A stretch of DNA of 64,000 bases from NCBI RefSeq assembly GCF_001625305.1, contig NW_017804464.1:4972241-5036240 (forward strand). Reading direction: 5' to 3'. Shown piece after piece: positions 33,956 through 44,666 of this stretch (its first letter is position 1; every line of letters starts with the position of its first letter). Below the pieces are notes generated by a model. That model saw nothing but the letters and a program-made list of their open reading frames with translations, made no database searches and was not told the DNA's origin. Made by a program: the position numbers and the translations under genes. Origin of the DNA: Branchiostoma belcheri (lineage: Eukaryota > Chordata > Leptocardii > Amphioxiformes > Branchiostomatidae).

Positions 33956-34019
33956 AATTTGCTCTTGCCCCCGACCCAAAGCAGGATTTAGAACTCAAAC
34001 AAATGATGTATGATGCTCT
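33956..34019 (+). other. Candidate coding exon of unknown gene
   Basis: A strong acceptor (TCTGCTCTTTCCCCACTCAG) precedes 64 bases with a single open frame, FALAPDPKQDLELKQMMYDA, and a consensus donor (gtgagt) at 34020; without splicing the frame stops at 34021. Composition and splice signals look real, but I cannot name it. It ends just left of the inverted duplication, so the gene may have been broken there. Confidence 0.4.
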
Positions 34020-34073
34020 GTGAGTAATTGTTACCTCCATGAAAAATGGAGGTATTGTTTTTGGCGTGTCTCT

Positions 34074-34114
<41 letters not shown>

Positions 34115-34153
34115 TGTTTGTGTTTCCGCACATTTGCAACCAGCATAACTGGT

Positions 34154-35030
34154 ATTGTGGTAGCCTGGCCTGGCCGGTACCTGGTTTTCCGTAAACCCTG
34201 TTGTTCCTTTGTGTTAATCCTCAGAAAATATATGAGACTTGATCAAATATAGATCTTGTTGATATACAGACTTCAATGTACTATATACTGTATATATGTA
34301 CTAAAATACATCAATCCCTCACTTTTCCATGGGTGTACTGTTGTGTCAAACAGTGTACAGGCTTGTACAGTATTGAGGCCACAGCTGCAATACTTAATAC
34401 ATGGAATTGATGGTGAATTCAGCACCAAGGAGAGGTCCACACTAAGGCCACAGAACATAGTATTTATGGGCGAACCCGTCAAAAGTAGTCCGGGCACAAA
34501 ATAGTGCTGCACAATACTAGAGAAAGGTGCAGGGATTGTTCTGTGCATGGCGTCGAAATGGAACCTGTGGTAAATGTTAGAGGAATACATCAGTTTTGAG
34601 ACTGTAAAAGTGTAATTATGGTGCGTGTTCAGTCGGCGTAGGTTTGCGCTTGGATACTTGTCCCGTACTGTGCGTCAGCTGCAGTTCTATGACCTTTGAC
34701 ACTCCCAAGTGTGCGGCGCGGCGTGTTGTGCACGAATTCTCTCCAACGTCTGAGGTACATTTTCAGCTTTTTGCCCGCAAATTATCCGTCTAAAGTGTAC
34801 AGTATATCGTCTGGACGTTTCCATGTCTGGTGTGTGCCGTTCCTTGGATGTTTAGAGGGAAATAATACGTATTTTCCTGGCGCTAGCGGGCGGAGTTTGG
34901 AGACTGGTGACGTAAATGGCGACTGCAAAAGGCGGCGCGGTGTTGAAAAAGGCACGTTCTTGCGAGGTAAGACAAGAAATTAGCTCCTTGAATGTACATG
35001 TTTGTACTTCCAACAAACTTGTAGCAACAG
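34154..35030 (+). repeat. Left outer arm of the large inverted duplication
   Basis: Its inverse is 47440-49425. Matching landmarks: ATTGTGGTAGCCTGGCCTGG at the outer edge, TTGATATACAGACTTCAATG, the long GGAATTGATGGTGAATTCAG block, GTCGGCGTAGGTTTGCGCTT, and GTAGCAACAG at the inner edge. Similarity is high but not perfect. The right arm is longer because of an 854-bp insertion and about 250 bp of extra sequence. Confidence 0.85.
34916..34966 (+). other. Putative first exon in the left arm (17 codons)
   Basis: ATG opens MATAKGGAVLKKARSCE, then donor GAG|gtaaga. The facing copy at 47504-47560 encodes MATTMWRRGVVLKKTRSCE with the same donor. The shared VLKK.RSCE with frame-preserving 6-base length differences suggests translation, at least ancestrally. 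Joined in phase to 36859, the frame ends after 25 more codons. I do not recognise the product; it may be the 5' end of a long noncoding RNA. Confidence 0.4.
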
Positions 35031-35289
35031 GGGGTACGTGCCGACCAGATTGGGGACATGTGGGACGGGATGCGGACAGGGCACAGTTCGGATCATGTGA
35101 CTGACAGATTGACACAGTTTTGTTATTGGAAAATCTAAGTTAAAAACTGTACCGTACACTTTCAACGCTGCCAACAGATACAATCAGTAGGTCTTGATTT
35201 TATAACATGTTCACGTGTATTAAATGCAGTGGCTCTGCTGTTTCCCGTTAAATTGAAAAGTCCTTTTGTCGTTGTTGTCTTGGCCTTTT

Positions 35290-35470
35290 GTGCTGGTACC
35301 TGTATCTGTATAGTATAACCGCCTTTTGGCGTAACACACCAGCTTCTGTATCTGTATAGCTGGTATAACCGCCTTTCGGCGTAACACACCAGCTTCTATA
35401 TCTGTATAGCCGGTATAACCGCCCTTCGGCGTAACACACCAGCTTCGCAGGCACGCGGCGCGGCGGCAGC
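35290..35470 (-). repeat. Three tandem about 61-bp units in a LINE 3' UTR
   Basis: Three units of GTATAACCGCC plus TTTCGGCGTAACACACCAGC plus TTCTGTATCTGTATAG. Single diverged units follow the LINE tail at 12031-12330 and at 62397-62500, so the unit belongs to the 3' end of that LINE family. Confidence 0.7.
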
Positions 35471-35478
35471 TGGCTACA

Positions 35479-35709
35479 TTACACCGATCGACTTGTTACA
35501 CCTAACCTTTGAACATCTAACTCTAGACATTGTTTAAAGCTATCTTGTGACAATGCCCCTACTGTACTTGGTGACAGTGAGTTCCACTCTGCGATAGTTC
35601 TAGGAAAGAATGAATTCTTGAACACATCAATCCTTGGTTGATAACTCTGGTACTTGAAGGCATGGCTATTTCTTGTTCTCTGGTATGTAAGAACAACAAC
35701 ACTGTTCAT
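35479..35709 (-). pseudogene. LINE reverse-transcriptase C-terminal fragment
   Basis: Open minus-strand tail: SYQPRIDVFKNSFFPRTIAE, then [20 protein letters not shown] and a stop downstream. This is the C-terminal motif of CR1/Jockey-like ORF2. 5'-truncated copy inserted in the inverted duplication's left half; same family as 12031-12330. Confidence 0.75.
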
Positions 35710-35854
35710 ATTGTTCTAATCTAGGTGAATTTATGTGTTCTTCATATAGCAATTTGAAGAATGTTCTAACTTTTTGGCCTTTCCAACTTTGAAAGTCAAG
35801 TCAAGTCAAAGTTTATTGCACAATGATTGCCACGGGTACAATGTATGGCACATG

Positions 35855-36094
35855 CTGGCTTCTTGCAGAATGTATGAATCAGCACTGCACGTATGTACTG
35901 AGTCTTGAGTCGTGAAGCTTCAGCAGTCTACTAGTGGGTGCCATCCTCCAGGGTTACCACCGGCTCCATATTGTCACTTAAACTACCCAGGCCCAGAGCC
36001 AAGCCAGAGCCTCGTAGGACGTGGTCTTTGTTTTGAGAACAGGCAAAAATCATGTGCGCGCAGATGTCATCCATGAAATTAAGTCTGCGTGGCC
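35855..36094. mobile_element. Harbinger-like element (second type), right part
   Basis: Ends CATCCATGAAATTAAGTCTG then CGTGGCC, with TTA at 36095. The interior (GTGCCATCCTCCAGGGTTACC-like, GGCTCCATATTGTC) matches 38844-39259 and, inversely, 14282-15120. The left end is absent. Confidence 0.65.
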
Positions 36095-36380
36095 TTATAA
36101 TAATGAAAATGTAAAGAAAAGAAAATCTTACATGGGGATACAAAACAATCAGGCATGTTTAGGCAAATATAAGCTTTCAAAATGAAATAAAATCAGAAGC
36201 AACATTTCAATATGACCATGAATTCTAGCCGTTGGTGAAGATGTACATGCATAGTCAAGATTTGGCATTTTTCTGATTTTAAAAATAATTCTATGATTTG
36301 GAACATGACAGTTACAACGTGTAAACTTTACTTTCAGCCTTACATATAATCTCATCAGGTTGGTGAATGATCATTAGCAT

Positions 36381-36620
36381 GTTGGGTCGTGTGGCGCAAC
36401 GCAACTCGGAATCAAGAGGTCCCGGGTTCGAGTCCTGCCGTGCAACCGATCTTGTGCCCTTGGGAAAGCCACGACTTTCCCCACTAGACTCAAGTGAAAA
36501 TGAGTATTGTCTGTCTTGTATTTGTTTCTATGAGTGGGACACAACACCAGCAACAGCTCACTGTTCCGCGTGTATTGCACTGTTGCAATTTCAATAAATC
36601 AAATCAAATTAAATTAATTT
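36381..36620 (+). repeat. tRNA-derived SINE with A-rich tail
   Basis: B box GGTTCGAGTCC, body ACCGATCTTGTGCCCTTGGG, 3' end AATAAATCAAATCAAATT. Same family as 33036 and 57121. Confidence 0.75.
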
Positions 36621-36858
36621 CTTCATTCACAGCTACTTGTTTAACAAGAGCCAATGTTTTGAGGACCATCTGTAATCTTCTTCCCTGCTAATATATATGA
36701 CTGGTTTACTTAGCTCTAGTGCCTTATGTATGATGCTTTTCTAGAGCCAGATACTTTCTGCATCCTGTGCTCAAGTGCAGGAATAGTTCCATTGTAGTAT
36801 TTTATCACTATCTTTTCTGGTAATTGCATCACACTGACAATTTTTTCATGTTGTTTAG

Positions 36859-36988
36859 GTGCGTCTTGATGGCCAGCTGTCCTCACAGGAAGAAACCTGT
36901 GATGACGGGGACTTCTGTCCAGAGCAGACAAGATGAGGGCTCAACAAGCTGACTGATGTGAAGACGGTGAATTGAAGACTTTGTACAG
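36859..36988 (+). other. Exon-like cassette, copy 1
   Basis: Acceptor ATGTTGTTTAG, donor CAG|gtgaga. In phase with the 34916 exon it would add VRLDGQLSSQEETCDDGDFC and PEQTR then stop. A second, diverged cassette (38377-38472) has the same preceding tract (TCACTATCTTTTCTGG) and similar content (GTGTGATGATGGGCGACTTC) but stops early in every frame. A third preceding tract is at about 38560. This looks like tandem exon duplication in a transcript with little coding capacity. Confidence 0.35.
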
Positions 36989-37061
36989 GTGAGATGCTTT
37001 GCAACTAATTTTTTCTGTTATATTTAAAGAACCCTTGGGCAAAGGTAATATGTCTAAAACC

Positions 37062-38251
37062 GCAGGGTTCGAAAAAGTGCACCCAATTTTTTTCTGGTGG
37101 TGCACCTGAGTGCACCCAAATATTTTTGTAGGTATTTTGTACACATCAAATGTATAATAGTATGCAGGATATTCTTGGCATACACGTATCAGAAAATAAT
37201 AAAGTCTTTGTTGTGAGTTAGCTCCAATTTTAGATTCAAGCTCAGAAGAGGAGCAGTAAGATATGTAATTAGTTTTTGGCGACGCCTCAGGGGGGAGCCT
37301 AATGGTACAAAATTGTGTGTGATCTGCAGGAATTCTAGGAATTCTCTATGAATTTTTCCACAGGTATGTAATGTCTTTCAGATCGATAACTCAAGAAGCT
37401 ATGGATGGATTTTAAAGAAACTTGGTAGGTTAGTAGGTCTTCATGAGACATCAAGATGGGTAGACGTTGGGCTCCCCAGCAGCTTGTTATGGTACTGCAG
37501 CAGAACTTCTGGTTTTGATATCTCGTGATCTGGACATGCTGAGGTTACAAACTTTGGATGGGTAGCTTGTGTGCTTGGGAAGAAGTGACATAAGGTTTGG
37601 GCCCGGGCCGCCCCCTAGCGGCTTGTTCTAAAACTGCAGGGGCATTTGTTTGAAAATCCTTTTATGGAGGATAACTTGAGAACCAGTTGATGGATCCTGG
37701 TGATTTTTTGTATGTATGTAGCATAAGTGACTCAATTAGATGACAACTGTGCAAATCAGGATCTAATTTGCATAATTAATGAGGAAATTCTATAAATCAA
37801 CTGTGTTCAAAGATATGACTATTTAAACTTGTGATATAAGTAATTGAGAATGAGAGGAAAGTTGACAGATATTGAACTAATTTGCATAATTAATGTTAAT
37901 GCTATAATTTCATAGTAACAACTGATGGGAATTTCATATCTACTGCATTTGGAAGCTAAGTGAAGGTGAACAATAAACAGAAAATATTCAAATCTAGACC
38001 TCATTAGCATAACTTATGAAATAGTACATTGGTTTTCTAGCATAATCTGTGAAGAAATGTTAGAAATTAGAATAGATTTCTTAAGCTATGAGTAGTGATA
38101 GCGAACACACACAGACCGCCGGCGCCATGGCAATGTCTTTTTACGTTGCCAGCCTTGTTTTATATGGTGCACCCAATAATTTTTGTGCAACTAATACATT
38201 AGGTTGGGTGCACCAGTGCACTTCTTCCCAAAAATGAATTTCGAGCCGTGA
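37062..38251. mobile_element. hAT-like non-autonomous element, 8-bp duplication CTAAAACC
   Basis: Direct repeat CTAAAACC at 37054-37061 and 38252-38259. The left end reads GCAGGGTTCGAAAAAGTGCA, the right end GTGCACTTCTTCCCAAAAAT plus GAATTTCGAGCCGTGA. Eight-base duplications and CAGGG...CCCTG-type ends fit the hAT superfamily. The interior includes AATTTGCATAATTAATG blocks of the repeat at 30330-31270, so another repeat is nested. No transposase. Confidence 0.75.
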
Positions 38252-38376
38252 CTAAAACCTCTTTTTATAGCCTAACAATTTCCATATCTATTCAAGTGGA
38301 GGACAGTGGAATTGTACAATTTCGTCACTATCTTTTCTGGTCATTCAGTTCCTTCTGAATCCTTTCCTATTTTAAG

Positions 38377-38472
38377 GTGTGTTGGGAGGGCCGGCTGTCC
38401 TGACTGGGAGAAAACAGTGTGATGATGGGCGACTTCTGTCAAGACCAGACAACGGCTGAAGAGTTTGCTCTG
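38377..38472 (+). other. Exon-like cassette, copy 2 (degenerate)
   Basis: Acceptor CCTATTTTAAG, donor CTG|gtgagt. Similar to the cassette at 36859, with stops in all frames. Probably a noncoding or decayed duplicate exon. Confidence 0.3.
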
Positions 38473-38843
38473 GTGAGTCAATTTTAAAAGTCACCTTTTC
38501 TCTGATATCTCTGGGTACAGCCTAACATCAAGTCAAGCAAAGGATAGTAAAATTGTGCTATTTTATCGCTATCATTTGTATACTAAAAGGAACTTTGTTG
38601 TACACAGTATAATAACTTTTTAGCGTAGCAACACAACCAAGTACACACACACGTGCCTACATTTCTGTCCTTACCTTCCAACTCTCCTATGAATTAATTA
38701 CACAGTATGTCACACTTTCAAACTTAAACTTTACTGTAAAACTTCAACAGTGGTCAAACCTTTCTTAGAACTTGAACGCGTGTTCTGATATGCTATTTGG
38801 TTTACTGTAAGCCTGCACCCTCAGGCCCATTATTGTCTGGTTA

Positions 38844-39259
38844 GGCCACACCGTCTTAATTTTATGGATGACATCCTCAGAACTAGTGCGCGCGGGCGAA
38901 TAAAAAAAAATCCGGCCAAAAATAAAAATGCTACTAAACCACAGGAATACAAAGCTGGTATTGTGAATTTGCGGCGGTACATAGCGATGTATACTACAAG
39001 CCGGTAAATACTGGCTTTTTGCGGAATTTATGAATCGGCACTGTACGCATGTACTGAGTTCTTGAGTCGTGGAGCTTCGGAAACCTGGGTGCCATCCTCC
39101 AGAGTTACCACCGGCTCCATATTGTCGCTAACTACCATGGACTACCCAGGCCTAGAGCCAGGCCAGAGCCTCGGTGGACGTGATCTTTTTTTTTTTGAGA
39201 ACAGGCGAAAATCAATGCGCGCGCGCGGATGTCATCCATAAAATTAAATCAGTGTGGCC
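38844..39259. mobile_element. Harbinger-like element (second type), TTA duplication
   Basis: GGCCACACCGTCTTAATTTT at the left and AAATTAAATCAGTGTGGCC at the right, TTA at 38841-38843 and 39260-39262. 416 bp. The interior lacks the nested element found in the 14.3-kb relative. Confidence 0.8.
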
Positions 39260-39289
39260 TTACTTTCCAACAGAAAAAAGTTCACCTTT

Positions 39290-39627
39290 CAGGTCTCAAA
39301 TTAAGTTATTTTCCCATTGTCCCAGCACTGTTCCCGAAAATAAATTTCAATTGTCCTGAAATGAGGATAAACTGTCCCAACCTGTATTTTGGAAAGTATT
39401 GTGTATGACTTCAACTTGAAGTCAACCTTATTTTGCCTATATTCACTTCCAGGTGCAATATATAATATTCTATTATAATTGCAGGTACCTAAAAAAAACA
39501 AAAGAAGGGCTGACATTCTGATGTTTTTTTTCTATTGTCCCAAAAGCATCCCAAAGTGTCTTTTTTGTTGTCCCAGCCTATATTTTAGTGGTCAGTGGCC
39601 ATTGGACCAACTTTAATTTTGAGCCCT
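39290..39627. mobile_element. hAT-like element, CAGGTCTC family, near-perfect 8-bp duplication
   Basis: Starts CAGGTCTCAAATTAAG, ends AACTTTAATTTTGAGCCCT. Flanks TCACCTTT and GCACCTTT agree at 7 of 8. The interior repeats TTGTCCCAG words in both senses. A truncated relative ends near 19318 (TTAATTTTGAGTCCTG). Confidence 0.65.
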
Positions 39628-40639
39628 GCACCTTTTCACAAAAGAAGACCATTTTCGACAGTACATGTTCTGTCATTTAGTTGCAGACATCTAACAAAGC
39701 TACTTCTGTCATCAAAATTGCTCCTCGTACTATTAAGGTCACAACCAAAAAGTGTCCCACTTGTTAGTACATGTAGCTCGAAATGACTCATCTTGCTAAC
39801 TTCATTTTGACCAGATTTTTGCGTGCATACTTTTGTTTTAAAATGTTTTTCTTTAGCTGAAAATTGCCTCAATTAACCCGATACTGTGCCAAACGAACGT
39901 GCCTAGCAATGGGAAAGAATACCCTAGCAACATCAACCACCATGTTAATTTCTATTTACTAGTACACCTAATCACGTAACGTGCATACTCATTAAATGCT
40001 CTGGACCTTTACTCACAACATCCCTCTTCACTTCAACCTTTTCCCTAAACACTTAAACTTACTCAGGACAAATAAACTAATTCATGTTTTGGTTTCTTTT
40101 AACCCAAGATTCTATCTACAAAAGGTGATTCATTGGTTTCTACCAATCCCACATACATGATATTTGACCCAAATCAATGTCCACATTTGATGGCGGCGGC
40201 ACCAGAAGACTGGTGATGATTGGTGTTCTGATACCGCCTCCATGCACCAAACATGATCATTGATTTTAGTCAAACATCACACCATAGTGTGCGGGACTGG
40301 TAGAAACTAATAAATCAGCTTTTGCAGACAGGATTTTGCATTAAAAGGCCCCATAAGTGAAGTTAATTTGTATATCCTTTAAATGCTTCACACCTTTATT
40401 CACACCATCCCTCTTCACTCAACAGACTCTATTTCACCACATTGGAAATATCAAATTTCTCAAAAATTGTTGCTTTGGTTGTCACTGTAATTGTCCTGCC
40501 ATGAAATTCTAATAGCCAGCCGCAGTATTTCCTCTTTGTTATCCTCTTCGTATCGTATTAAAGCTAAATTGTCGCTGTCAGGATCTCTACACCTAAATTC
40601 TCTTGTCAAAAAAAGTTAATATCTTGCCAGGCTCCATTA

Positions 40640-42690
40640 TTTCCACACTGATTCCTTTAAAAGTCCATTTTCCCAGAAAAAAATAATGGAATAATGGGGT
40701 ATAGTTATGTTCTGCTGCTTCTAAACTTTGATTCGAAGGCCAAAAGCTGTTTTCTATGCACTGACTTTTATTTATCTGTCTTAAAGATGACGTTGTGGAT
40801 GATCCAGAGACCGGACTGTAGCAGGATGAAGGACCAGACTTTAGCCAGCAGATCTCAACCTGTGTGAAAGAAGATGGGGAGGTGTGAGTATGTTTTCTTT
40901 ATTAACACGAGACAACACTCCATATGCACACACTTGCAGTCACATTTCTCTTTTTTCATGAGGAGCCATTTAACCATTAATTGTAGGCAGCGTTTCAATT
41001 CCATTAAAAGCAGCCCAGAAAAATTCTTCATATTGTTTAGTTGAATGCCAAATTGCCCCCCAAATTGTCGCTTTAGACCTTTCTTCACACCTCAATTCTC
41101 CCGCAAAAACTGTCCTCCAAATTGTCGCTTTAGACCTTTTTTCACACTTCAATTCTCCCGCAAAAAAAAAAGCCAAATTGCCCCCAAATTGTCGCTTTAG
41201 ATACTTCAATTCTCCTGCAAAAAAACTTTGTATCTTAGAAGGCCACACCGATTCCTTGTTAAGTCCCTTTTCCAAAAAAAAAAAAATTGATTGGCACCCT
41301 CACCTGGTTAATTAATTGGATTAAAGTTTTCCCGCCAAAAAACTTAGTATATGGCTCACTCCAACCTTGAACTTGTGCCCCCCTCCCCACACTTACATTC
41401 TGTTGCTAGTTACTGTTTCAACACATTGGACATGTAACTTCTCCAACATGTAGTCACCACACTCTGCTACCCAAACACTTAGTTGATCGAGTGCAGATTT
41501 TTCCGCCACTGACTTTAGAATGGTTTCTTGCTCTCCTGTTCAGTCAATGCACTAAGTGTACTCCCCGGGGGATGTCTTTTCGGAGACATTGATGCTTCGA
41601 CACATCAGTATACCAGTGCAATTGACGGAACAGGAGAGCAAGAAACCATTCTAAAGTCAGTGGCGGAAAAAACTGCACTCGATCAACTAAGTGTTTGGGT
41701 AGCAGAGTGTGGTGACTACATGTTTGGAGAAGTTACGTGTCAAATGTGTTGGAACAGTTTAACTAGCAACAGAAGGTAAGTGTGGGGAGGGGGGCACAAG
41801 TTCAAGGTTGGAGTGAGCCATATACTAAGTTTTTTGGCGGGAAAACTTTAATCCAATTAATTAACCAGGTGAGGGTGCCAATCAATTTTTTTTGGCATAA
41901 AAAAGGACTTTACAAGGAGTGAGTGTGGGAATTAATGTGGGCTTCTTAGATACGAAGTTTTTTGCAGGAGAATTAAGTGTGAAGAAAGGTCTAAAGTGAC
42001 AATTTTGGGGCCAGTCTTTGCGGGAGAATTGAAATGTGAAGAAAGGTCTAAAGCGACAATATTGGGGGCAATTTGGCAGTTTTTTGCGGGAGAATTGAAG
42101 TGTGAAGAAAGGTCTCAAATGACAACTTTGGGGGCAATTTGGCAGTTTTTTTGCAGGACAATTGAAGTGTGAACAAAGTTCTAAAGCGGCAATTTGGCAT
42201 TCATACAATACAAAGAGGGTAACAACATGGAAATTTGAATTGATGCGGCCGGCTGAGATTCAAAGTTTTTTGGGGAAGAATTTAAGTACAAAAGTCAAAA
42301 GGGACAATTTGGCTACAATTAACATTTACATGGCTCCTCACGAAAAAAGAGAAATGCAAGTGCAAGTGTGTGCATATGGAGTGTTGTCTCGTGTTAATAA
42401 AGAAAACATACTCACACCTCCCCATCTTCTTTTACACAGGTTGAGATCTGCCTCCCCATCTTCTTCTTTTACACAGGTTGAGATCTGCTGGCTAAAGTCT
42501 GGTCCTTCATCCTGCTACAGTCCAGTCTCCGGATCATCCACAACCACAACGTCATCTTTAAGACAGAGAAACAAAAGTCAGTGCATAGAAAACAGCTTTT
42601 GGCCTTCGAATCAAAGTTTAGAAGCTGCAGAACAAAACTATACCCCATTATTTTTTGGCGGGAAAATGGACTTAAAAAGGAATTAGTGTG
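40640..42690. repeat. Inner palindrome of the inverted duplication (arms about 0.9-1.06 kb)
   Basis: The left arm is 40640-41543 and the right arm 41629-42690, around an 85-bp spacer. Pairing is clearest at 41282-41543 against 41629-41889 (GGTTTCTTGCTCTCCTGTT and its inverse, GGAGGGGGGCACAAGTTCAA and its inverse). Farther out are tandem about 60-bp units (GTCGCTTTAGACCTTTCTTC in the left arm, the inverse in the right), then TCAGTGCATAGAAAACAGCT and its inverse. TTTTGGCGGGAAAA words occur in the arms (41326-41343 inverse, 41829-41846, 42651-42666). Confidence 0.85.
40797..40881 (+). other. Exon-like module in the left inner arm, with inverted copies
   Basis: Acceptor GTCTTAAAG, body with ATCCAGAGACCGGACTGTAG, ending GTGTGAAAGAAGATGGGGAG before gtgtgagt. 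Inverse copies lie near 42400-42560, and partial ones at about 43910-44030 and 44130-44245, all keeping CTGTGTGAAAGAAGATGGGG plus the donor-like end. Longest frame 26 codons. It could be the final part of the transcript that starts at 34916, noncoding or micropeptide. Confidence 0.3.
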
Positions 42691-42889
42691 GAATTAATGC
42701 AGCCAGCCAAGATACTAACTATTTTGGCAAGAGAATTTATGTGTAAAGATCAACACATTTTTTTTGCAGAATACTTTCAATCAACCACATGTTCAGACAA
42801 GTGTAAAAAAGGTTTAAGTGACAATTTTTGGGCAATTCGGCATGTTCAATTACACAAACAAGATGGACAGTAGCCATCAAAAATTTGAA

Positions 42890-43676
42890 GTGTACTTAAA
42901 TCTGTGGACGTTGCAAAAGTGCTAGGGTTATGGCTGCAGTCAAACCTTAAGTGGAACAAACAGATCAGCGAGTCAACTAAGAAGGCCAGCAAACGCTTGT
43001 TCATGCTGCGAAAGTTGAGAGCTTTCTGCCTCCCTGTAGCGGACTTAGTAACTGTATACTGTGGTTTTATTAGACCTGTCTTAGAGTATTGCGCACCGGT
43101 ATGGCACCACAGTCTAACCCACCAACAAGCAGCAACCATTGAACAAGTACAAAAACGTGCCTGTCGCACCATCCTTGGAAAGCACTATACTGACTATGCC
43201 TCAGCTCTACTACAGTGTGGTCTTGAGACACTGGAGAACAGGAGAGTCAACCTGTGCCGTAAGTTTGCAGTCAGCATGGAGAAGTCAGAGAGAACCGCTG
43301 ACCTGCTACCTCCAACCCGGGGACAGTCAACCCAACGTGAACTCAGAAACTCTACAAAACGGACTCTCCCTACCACACGTACAACAAGATGTTACAACAG
43401 CCCTTTACCGTCCCTCTTAAGACTGTTGAACGAATCAAAATGATATTACTCTTCAACTTGTAAATGTCTCTAATATATTTTGTGAAACTTGTATATGGAA
43501 TGTAAATGTAATTTTGATATTTAAGATGCAAATGTGAGCAAAATTTGAATCTCGTTATGCTAAATGTATGTAATATGTTGACTGTACAGTCATTAATGTT
43601 TTTAAAAGAAATGATGTACATCTATGAACGCAATTCAGCCTCTGCTGCAATGTTCGTGATTTTAACAATAAACCAT

Positions 43677-43711
<35 letters not shown>

Positions 43712-43712
43712 G
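42890..43712 (+). pseudogene. LINE reverse-transcriptase C-terminal fragment (about 180 codons) with (TTGA)n tail
   Basis: A long open frame to a stop at 43441 contains VLGLWLQSNLKWNKQISEST, FIRPVLEYCAPVWHHSLTHQ and RACRTILGKHYTDY, which are standard C-terminal (thumb and connection) motifs of CR1/Jockey-clade reverse transcriptases. The catalytic core (YxDD) is absent: 5'-truncated. A 3' UTR of about 240 bp ends AATAAACCATTTTTGATTGA and (TTGA)n at 43677-43710. Open frame without damage suggests recent insertion into the right half of the inverted duplication. Confidence 0.85.
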
Positions 43713-43849
43713 GTCAGTATCTTTTCCTTCAAAATAGTGTCACTGTTAGAAGAATTCTCTTGTTACGATACAAAGAATTTTTCAGTGACGCCTAACGTGG
43801 GATTAAAGTTGTCGGTTAAAGTTAAAAAGTTAAAGGGCTCTCACACAAA

Positions 43850-44290
43850 AAAAAACATGCAGACTGAACTGGGTAAAAGAGAGACATGTGAGTGTGCACC
43901 TGAAGGCATGTGGAGTGTTGTCTAGTGTTAATAAAGAAACCATACTCACACCTCCCCATCTTCTTTCACACAGCTCTGCAATTAAAAGTTTGGTTCTTCC
44001 TTCCGCTCAGACCAGGCTTCAGGTCCAGACCACACGGACAAAAGGCATGCAGACCCTCAGAGTAGCGTGAACTGGGAAAAAGAAAGACATGTGAGTGTGC
44101 ATGTGTGCACATGAAGGCATGTGGAGTGTTGTCTCGTGTTAATAAAGAAACCATACTCACACCTCCCCATCTTTCTTTCACACAGCTCTGTCCATAAAAG
44201 TGTGGTTATTCCTTCCGCTCAGACCAGGCTTCAGGTCCACATCTTGAAAACAGGAGAAACAAAAGTCAGTGCATAGAAAACAGCAATTGG
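43850..44290. repeat. Extra copies of the inner-arm exon module
   Basis: Two tandem segments (about 43855-44040 and 44080-44290) repeat GCATGTGGAGTGTTGTCT, TTAATAAAGAAACCATACTC and CTCAGACCAGGCTTCAGGTC, and resemble 42355-42620. The right half thus has three tandem modules while the left has one. Confidence 0.65.
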
Positions 44291-44666
44291 CCAAGCAAGA
44301 AATTATGTCACACAACATACCAAGTTTATATTATATGAACCACATTCAACTTTAGTCCCAACACCAAAACCCTGATTTTACTCAAGGGAAATTCAATTGT
44401 CAAATGAAAACATGTTGCAAAAACATTCACTATCTAGTACTTACCTGTAATGCCCATAGCTATTATAAAATATGTACAAAAGGCAATTTTCCAAGATTCT
44501 AAAAGCTCCAATCTAGCAGCGGTTTGTTTTGTCCATTTACAGTTAACCAACATCTGAATTTATGCATTTTTGCTCAAAAAGAACAAGCCAGTATCTATAT
44601 TGTTAAGCATAATTGACAAAATTGAAAACAACACTGCAAACTTTAGAAATGAGGAATACACCCAAT

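Noticed and set aside
30021-34000. A complete PKA gene on the minus strand
   Set aside because: Only the last exon is recognisable; catalytic motifs were looked for and not found.
42162-42686. 174-codon plus-strand frame in the inner palindrome
   Set aside because: Composed of tandem repeat and inverse exon-module sequence; no domain, and the inverse arm is not open.
44028-44050. Inverse of GACCTGAAGCC as a kinase DLKP motif
   Set aside because: The surrounding frame does not give YRDLKPEN; chance match inside a repeat module.
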